Shown here: positions 7,727 through 11,405 of the stretch, in pieces
Layout: each line of letters begins with the position of its first letter
Position numbering within the stretch: position 1 is the first letter of the stretch
The notes under the pieces: generated by a model
The model's database searches: none
What the model was told of the DNA's origin: nothing
The model's input: only the letters and a program-made list of their open reading frames with translations
Position numbers and translations under genes: made by a program
NCBI GenBank assembly: GCA_030599175.1
Contig: JAUVON010000055.1
Coordinates: 1 to 11,405 of the forward strand
Direction of reading: 5' to 3'
From: Desulfobulbaceae bacterium
Lineage (GTDB): Bacteria; Desulfobacterota; Desulfobulbia; Desulfobulbales; Desulfocapsaceae
DNA: 11,405 nt

Positions 7727-7876
7727 GGAGAAGCTTTTGTCACGAATTGTTGTAATTTGATTTCAACTGTTAAAAAAATGACTGAGAGTTTATACTGGCA
7801 CCCATGAATCCGTTTTCGATGCTTTGCAATTCTCTAACTGGACACTGCTGATAAAATCTCCATTTGAGTAATAATT

Positions 7877-9718
7877 ATGAAAAGAACACTATTGTATGCT
7901 CTCCTTGCAGGATTGACTTTTAACCTGGGGGGGTGCGCTATGCCTGAGCAACCGCGAGTTGTGTCACCTCCTCCTTCTGTTACCCCGTCCCAACCGTCCC
8001 AGGTTGAAGCGGGGGACTCAGAGGCAGGAAAATCAGCACATCAATCTCGCTCCCTTGGAATTGAGAACGGCGAAGGGGTTGTTTTGGAAGAAGATCTTGA
8101 GGATAGTCTTCCCTCTATGATGTATGTTAACGACAGGATTTTTGAATATGGAAGAAAGCTTGATCGTTGGAAGGAGCTTGACCGACAATCTGTTGACCTT
8201 GAACTTGATCAGGAGGTAGTAGTAGAGATGGTGCAGTGTTTTCGCAGGTTGCAAACCGTAATGAACGGTTATAGCTCATTGCGGGGGGAAATGCTGCAGT
8301 TGCAGAAATTGGCTGCCACCGAAAAAATAAACAATGGTGAGATTCTGGATCTTCAGAAGAACGATATCGCTTTCCTTGAAAGTGCATGCGGCCGCCTGCT
8401 CGAAGACCCCGAAGGTCGCAGCGTAGGCTTGGATGGTCGGGAAGAGGGAACTGATCTCGCTCAACTGGAAAAACTGATAGAGAGACATGCTGAGAATGGT
8501 GAGCATGGAGAGGTAATTCAGGTTTGGATGCAAATTCCTGAGCATCAGGTTGGCCGTGTTCAGCTACGAACCAGGATCCTCTACGCAAATGGACTTATCT
8601 ATCTGCATCAGGAAAAGAAAGCGGTTGAGATTTATCGACAGGTTGTTGAGCAGATGTCCGCCTCTAAAGAACAGGCTACAGATCTTGTTTCTCTGCGGAA
8701 AGTTCTGGCGGATCTTTATATTGCTTCCGGTAACTACAGAGAGGCTGAAATTCAGTATAAAAAAATCTCAGGAGATTATATCAGGCTCGGACGATTGGAA
8801 GATTGGTCAAAGCTGCAGCTGTCCCTTCTCGCAAAATCAGGGCGTGGCAGCGATGAGCTTACTGAATACTCGTCACTTTTACGTAATTATTTAGGCTTTC
8901 TTCCAAAAGTTGACGGCTATAGGGTGGCTCGGCAGGCGGAAAAATTTCTCTCTGACTATCCCTATTCCTCAGTATCTGCAAATGTTGAATATATTAAATT
9001 TGCAGTCATGGAAGGGGCTGATTTCTGGTTTAATGGATTTCTTGCCAAAGTTGATAAACTGAAAGCTGAAAAGAAATTTGAAGAGTCGGTAGAGCTTTTA
9101 GAAGAAGTGCCGCCAGATATTCTTGATTCTGAAAAACAGGTTATAGTAGAAGAAAAGAACCAGGAACTGCTCCTGGCTGAAGCTGTTGATAGAGAAACTG
9201 AGAGAATGGAACAGATTCAGGAGCTTCAGCGTCAATGGAATAACGGTATGCTGCTGGTCACGGGCAGTCGCTATGATGAGGCGTTGGAAGTTTTTACAAA
9301 TCTTCTTGAAACAGAGTACTCTGCCAAGGCCCAACAGAAGATTAATGAGGTCTCGTTACAGGCTGCCAAAGCGGAACGGAGAAAGGCCGCGGATCTCTTC
9401 ATTCGATTTACAAAAACCACAGATCTGGAGAGTAAAAAGAAACTTCTCATTGAGTCAAGAAAACTACTGACCAATATCCTGGTTAAGTATCCTGATGTTG
9501 AAATTGCTTCCAAGGTCACCGGGAACATCGAGCGAGTAGAGCTGGAGATGATGGCCATTGATCCGAATCTTATCCTTCTGGCGGATCAGGCGGAATCGGC
9601 GGTTGATGATGGTGATTTTGGTACTGGTTTTGCTCCTGTAAATACTACGGGAAATATGGACTCGGACTCGATCAATGAGGAAGGTCTTGACGTTGTACAA
9701 CCTGTACGACCTCAATAA
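7877..9718 (+). CDS. TPR-like outer-membrane lipoprotein, possible partner of the upstream PBP
   Basis: A 613-residue predicted lipoprotein. The signal peptide MKRTLLYALLAGLTFNLGGC ends in a lipobox with Cys20 lipidated. Ala21 at +2 suggests the outer membrane. A Pro/Ser-rich linker (about 23-50) follows, then helical sequence without clear motifs (80-175). TPR-like helix pairs come next: about 232-262 (YANGLIYLHQEKKAVEIYRQ), 272-300 (LADLYIASGNYREAEIQYKK), 385-410 (AEKKFEESVELLEE) and 450-480 (VTGSRYDEALEVFTNLLE). A charged coiled-coil-like stretch lies at 418-452, and the acidic tail (570-613) looks disordered. I do not recognise a specific family. It lies on the same strand 150 bp after the class A PBP gene. 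By analogy with LpoA, an outer-membrane TPR-like lipoprotein that activates PBP1A, it may regulate that enzyme. This is inference from position and architecture, with no seen homology. Only a weak TGAG lies 8 nt before the ATG. Confidence 0.88.
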   Translation: MKRTLLYALLAGLTFNLGGCAMPEQPRVVSPPPSVTPSQPSQVEAGDSEAGKSAHQSRSLGIENGEGVVLEEDLEDSLPSMMYVNDRIFEYGRKLDRWKELDRQSVDLELDQEVVVEMVQCFRRLQTVMNGYSSLRGEMLQLQKLAATEKINNGEILDLQKNDIAFLESACGRLLEDPEGRSVGLDGREEGTDLAQLEKLIERHAENGEHGEVIQVWMQIPEHQVGRVQLRTRILYANGLIYLHQEKKAVEIYRQVVEQMSASKEQATDLVSLRKVLADLYIASGNYREAEIQYKKISGDYIRLGRLEDWSKLQLSLLAKSGRGSDELTEYSSLLRNYLGFLPKVDGYRVARQAEKFLSDYPYSSVSANVEYIKFAVMEGADFWFNGFLAKVDKLKAEKKFEESVELLEEVPPDILDSEKQVIVEEKNQELLLAEAVDRETERMEQIQELQRQWNNGMLLVTGSRYDEALEVFTNLLETEYSAKAQQKINEVSLQAAKAERRKAADLFIRFTKTTDLESKKKLLIESRKLLTNILVKYPDVEIASKVTGNIERVELEMMAIDPNLILLADQAESAVDDGDFGTGFAPVNTTGNMDSDSINEEGLDVVQPVRPQ

Positions 9719-9735
9719 CTGTGAGTGATACCGTT

Positions 9736-10425
9736 TTACTCTTTCAGTTTGATTTTAAGAAATCCATCGGTGACAACGATGGCATCGATTCCATCAGCAA
9801 ATGATTTCCAGAAACCGTCATTACCTCCAAATTCCTGGATAAGATCAATATTTTTCAAGCCACCAAGCCAACTGTTAGGCATTGGTACTCCCATAAGGCT
9901 GACACCTTTCAGTTTCACCAGGGGCCGTCCCTCTCTATAGGCCAGTTCTGCTCCGGCTTTGACTTTTAAGGTCTTGCCCCCCATCAGGGGAAGATCCGGA
10001 TCAAGTGGGATCAGAAGCTTAATTGACACCATATCATCCGCAAGGTCTATAGCCAGTTTTTGAGCAAGATCTGTATTTTTGGCCATAATTGCATTAATTT
10101 CACGTTCGGAAAAACTGATTTCCCTTGAAGCACCTTCTTCGCTGTACTGTTCAGGCTTTAGAGTAACATCTCTGGTAGAATCATCGGGAGATTTTTTGGG
10201 TTTGACAGTCAAATCATCGAAATGGTCCAGTTTGGTGCTGAGTTGCTGTTCTTCTTTGGCAGAGAGAACAACAGGTTTAAAAGGGGATGGAAAGAGAAAA
10301 ATCTTTATAGTAAAGGCTGTGACAAAAACGGCTATACAAACAGAGGCTATTATCATGCCGAAAACCTGCTTCCAGGAAAATCCGCTGCTTGCTTTCTGTG
10401 TTGGCGTATCTCTGTCATCTGTCAT
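9736..10425 (-). CDS. Conserved-looking single-pass membrane protein of unknown function
   Basis: I do not recognise this 229-residue protein. A short polar cytoplasmic N-terminus (1-18) is followed by one membrane segment (about 21-45, FGMIIASVCIAVFVTAFTIK). A charged linker (55-100) leads to a periplasmic-looking domain (100-229) with ISFSEREINAIMAKN, then alternating strands: MVSIKLLIPLDPDLP, LKVKAGAELAYREGRPLVKL and SLMGVPMPNSWLGGLKNIDL. The pattern of an anchor, a helix like 'F+E+EINA++' and a beta-rich domain vaguely recalls YpmS/DUF2140-type anchored proteins; this is only a resemblance. The start is placed at the ATG at 10425 because GGAG lies 5 nt upstream. A TTG at 10455 in the same frame would add 10 residues but is less likely. 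It is 17 bp from the convergent lipoprotein gene and 127 bp downstream of the DUF2237 gene on the same strand. Confidence 0.85.
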   Translation of the reverse strand: MTDDRDTPTQKASSGFSWKQVFGMIIASVCIAVFVTAFTIKIFLFPSPFKPVVLSAKEEQQLSTKLDHFDDLTVKPKKSPDDSTRDVTLKPEQYSEEGASREISFSEREINAIMAKNTDLAQKLAIDLADDMVSIKLLIPLDPDLPLMGGKTLKVKAGAELAYREGRPLVKLKGVSLMGVPMPNSWLGGLKNIDLIQEFGGNDGFWKSFADGIDAIVVTDGFLKIKLKE

Positions 10426-10552
10426 CACTGCTCCAGAATTTATTATTTGCACCAATCCCCCTCGTCGGGGTTAATGGCGAATCATATCCTCAAGGGACGA
10501 TTCAATGCTAACACATAAAAAGTTACCCTTGAAGAATAATTTGATTACATTG

Positions 10553-10930
10553 TCAGGCGAGGCCATTATCCAGTGAATGGGCGAGCAATTCCTCGAGGCT
10601 TACAAAGAGGAGTGCGACCTCATGCGTCGCCAGAAGATTTACCAGCGGAGCGGCATCGTGTTCAAGGGCCTCTTTCCAGCGGGAGGCACAGAGACACCAG
10701 CGGTCGCCCGGCTGCAGGCCGAGAAAACCCGACATGGGCATCGGGGTCGAGAGATCGTTGCCCTTGTTTTTGGAAAATTCAAGAAAATCTTCAGTTACCT
10801 GGATACAGACACCATGTACCCCTATATCATCATTGGTGACTTTACAGCTGCCTTCCCGGGTAAAACCGGTCATCGGTTCTATGCTGCATATTTCGAGTGG
10901 TGTACCAAGGACATTTTTATGTTCGGTCAT
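10553..10930 (-). CDS. DUF2237 family protein
   Basis: A 125-residue cytoplasmic protein matching the DUF2237 family from end to end: KNVLGTPLEICS (5-16), TGFTREGSC (21-29), HGVCIQVTEDFLEFSKNKGN (39-58), DLSTPMP (59-65), GLQPGDRWCLCASRWKEAL (71-89) and ATHEVAL (101-107). The conserved cysteines (15, 29, 42, 79, 81) and His103 suggest a metal or redox site, but the family has no established function. The length is normal for the family. The start is well supported, with GGAG 8 nt before the ATG. It lies 63 bp downstream of the NUDIX gene on the same strand, and the two could be co-transcribed. Confidence 0.93.
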   Translation of the reverse strand: MTEHKNVLGTPLEICSIEPMTGFTREGSCKVTNDDIGVHGVCIQVTEDFLEFSKNKGNDLSTPMPMSGFLGLQPGDRWCLCASRWKEALEHDAAPLVNLLATHEVALLFVSLEELLAHSLDNGLA

Positions 10931-10993
10931 TTATTTTTCTCCAAAACAGTCTCTCTCTTTCTATATTTTCTGAGAAGAAGATCTGGGCAATTG

Positions 10994-11405
10994 TCACATG
11001 TTGAGAATGGACTTCATCAGTTTATAAGTAAAACCCCACAGGTAGTAGTCTTCAAGGGGGAAAGCAGGGAAGAACTGGTCGGGGAGAAGTTCAACTTCCC
11101 TGTGGTATTTTTTCTTTTGGAAATTTTCAGAGTTGAGCCAGCATACGCTTTGGACCTCCCTGGGATTGAGTACAACGGGTGGCTGATTCTGTAAAACGAA
11201 TATAAACGGCTGCACCCATACCGGACTTTTCATATTTCTACCGGCAGGGGTTACCGGGAGTTTACTTGCCACCATTTCAGGGGTGAGTATAACACCGACC
11301 TCTTCAACAGTTTCCCTGATACACGTCTTAAGCAGGCTGTTGTCTTTTTCCTCTCTTCGTCCCCCCGGGAATGAGAACTGACCTGACCACGGGTCTGAAG
11401 GATGG
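10994..11405 (-). CDS. NUDIX hydrolase, NudL/CoA-pyrophosphatase-like (5' end outside window)
   Basis: The gene runs off the right edge, so its N-terminus is missing. The first full codon in the window starts at 11404, and the frame is open to a TGA at 10994-10996, giving about 136 residues. It begins HPSDPWSGQFSFPGGRREEK, and a NUDIX box follows with REtvEEvG (RETVEEVGV). The GGRREEKDNSLLKTCIRET pattern, with Asp in place of the canonical Glu spacing, is that of the NudL/CoAse-like branch, which cleaves CoA or other nucleoside diphosphate derivatives with divalent metal. The C-terminal half (WVQPFIFVL, EVQSVCWL, LWGFTYKLM) also fits this branch. The exact substrate cannot be told. Probably the first visible gene of a minus-strand operon with the DUF2237 gene. 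Confidence 0.9.
   Translation of the reverse strand, partial: HPSDPWSGQFSFPGGRREEKDNSLLKTCIRETVEEVGVILTPEMVASKLPVTPAGRNMKSPVWVQPFIFVLQNQPPVVLNPREVQSVCWLNSENFQKKKYHREVELLPDQFFPAFPLEDYYLWGFTYKLMKSILNM

Noticed and set aside
7727..7876. Promoter with TATACT near 7793 before the lipoprotein gene
   Set aside because: A fair -10 sequence, but no -35 of reasonable quality at 16-18 bp. Co-transcription with the PBP gene cannot be excluded.
8127..8588. 153-codon minus-strand open frame
   Set aside because: It is wholly inside the lipoprotein gene on the other strand, is rich in His, Pro and Arg without motifs, and the sense frame is clearly coding.
10456..10471. CCCC...GGGG hairpin near the membrane-protein start
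   Set aside because: The stem is only 4 bp with no T run on either strand. The G-rich side is more likely part of the leader than a terminator.
10490..10532. 7-bp inverted repeat TCAAGGG/CCCTTGA downstream of the DUF2237 gene
   Set aside because: The 29-nt loop and absence of a T tract make an intrinsic terminator unlikely. A 7-bp match at this distance can arise by chance.
10577..11194. 205-codon plus-strand open frame
   Set aside because: It lies antisense to the DUF2237 and NUDIX genes, both of which have clear family motifs. Its translation has no recognisable pattern.

Overview
The window looks like a chromosomal stretch of a Gram-negative bacterium of moderate GC content. Two lipoprotein signal peptides, a LysM murein transglycosylase and a class A penicillin-binding protein point to a diderm envelope. 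The overall feel of the proteins (YycJ-type MBL protein, TraB protein, DUF2237, NudL-like NUDIX) suggests a Desulfobacterota/Desulfobulbales-type sulfate reducer, but that is an impression from protein style and not a computed placement. I see no tRNA, rRNA, CRISPR array, transposase or phage gene.

Layout. 1-431 (+) is the C-terminal part of an MBL-fold hydrolase of the YycJ/WalJ type, interrupted by an in-frame TAG. It ends convergently, with a 14-bp overlap, against yhbY (418-753, -), a CRM-domain ribosome-assembly factor. Upstream of yhbY on the same strand is a TraB-family membrane protein (807-2003, -). The 436-bp gap 2004-2439 holds no gene. It carries two roughly 100-bp copies of one palindromic repeat in inverted orientation, with flanking copies of a short TAACCCGA...TCGGAA motif. 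Next come mltD (2440-4158, -) and, divergently across a 190-bp gap with a perfect 12-bp palindrome, an unusually large class A PBP (4349-7726, +). A TPR-like outer-membrane lipoprotein (7877-9718, +) follows it. The right end is a probable minus-strand operon: NudL-like NUDIX hydrolase (10994 to beyond 11405, start missing), DUF2237 protein (10553-10930) and an unrecognised single-pass membrane protein (9736-10425).

How the genes fit together. The centre is a cell-wall block: a lytic transglycosylase that cuts glycan strands, a bifunctional synthase that makes and cross-links them, and a TPR-like lipoprotein directly downstream of the synthase. The last pair recalls the E. coli PBP1A-LpoA arrangement (outer-membrane TPR lipoprotein activating a class A PBP). 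The PBP carries about 250 extra residues inside its transpeptidase domain, which could be a docking or regulatory module. That link is inference. The other genes are housekeeping or poorly characterised.

Most worth a second look: the lipoprotein/PBP pair with the insertion, the inverted palindromic repeat pair with a compensatory base change in its stem, and the TAG codon in the MBL gene.
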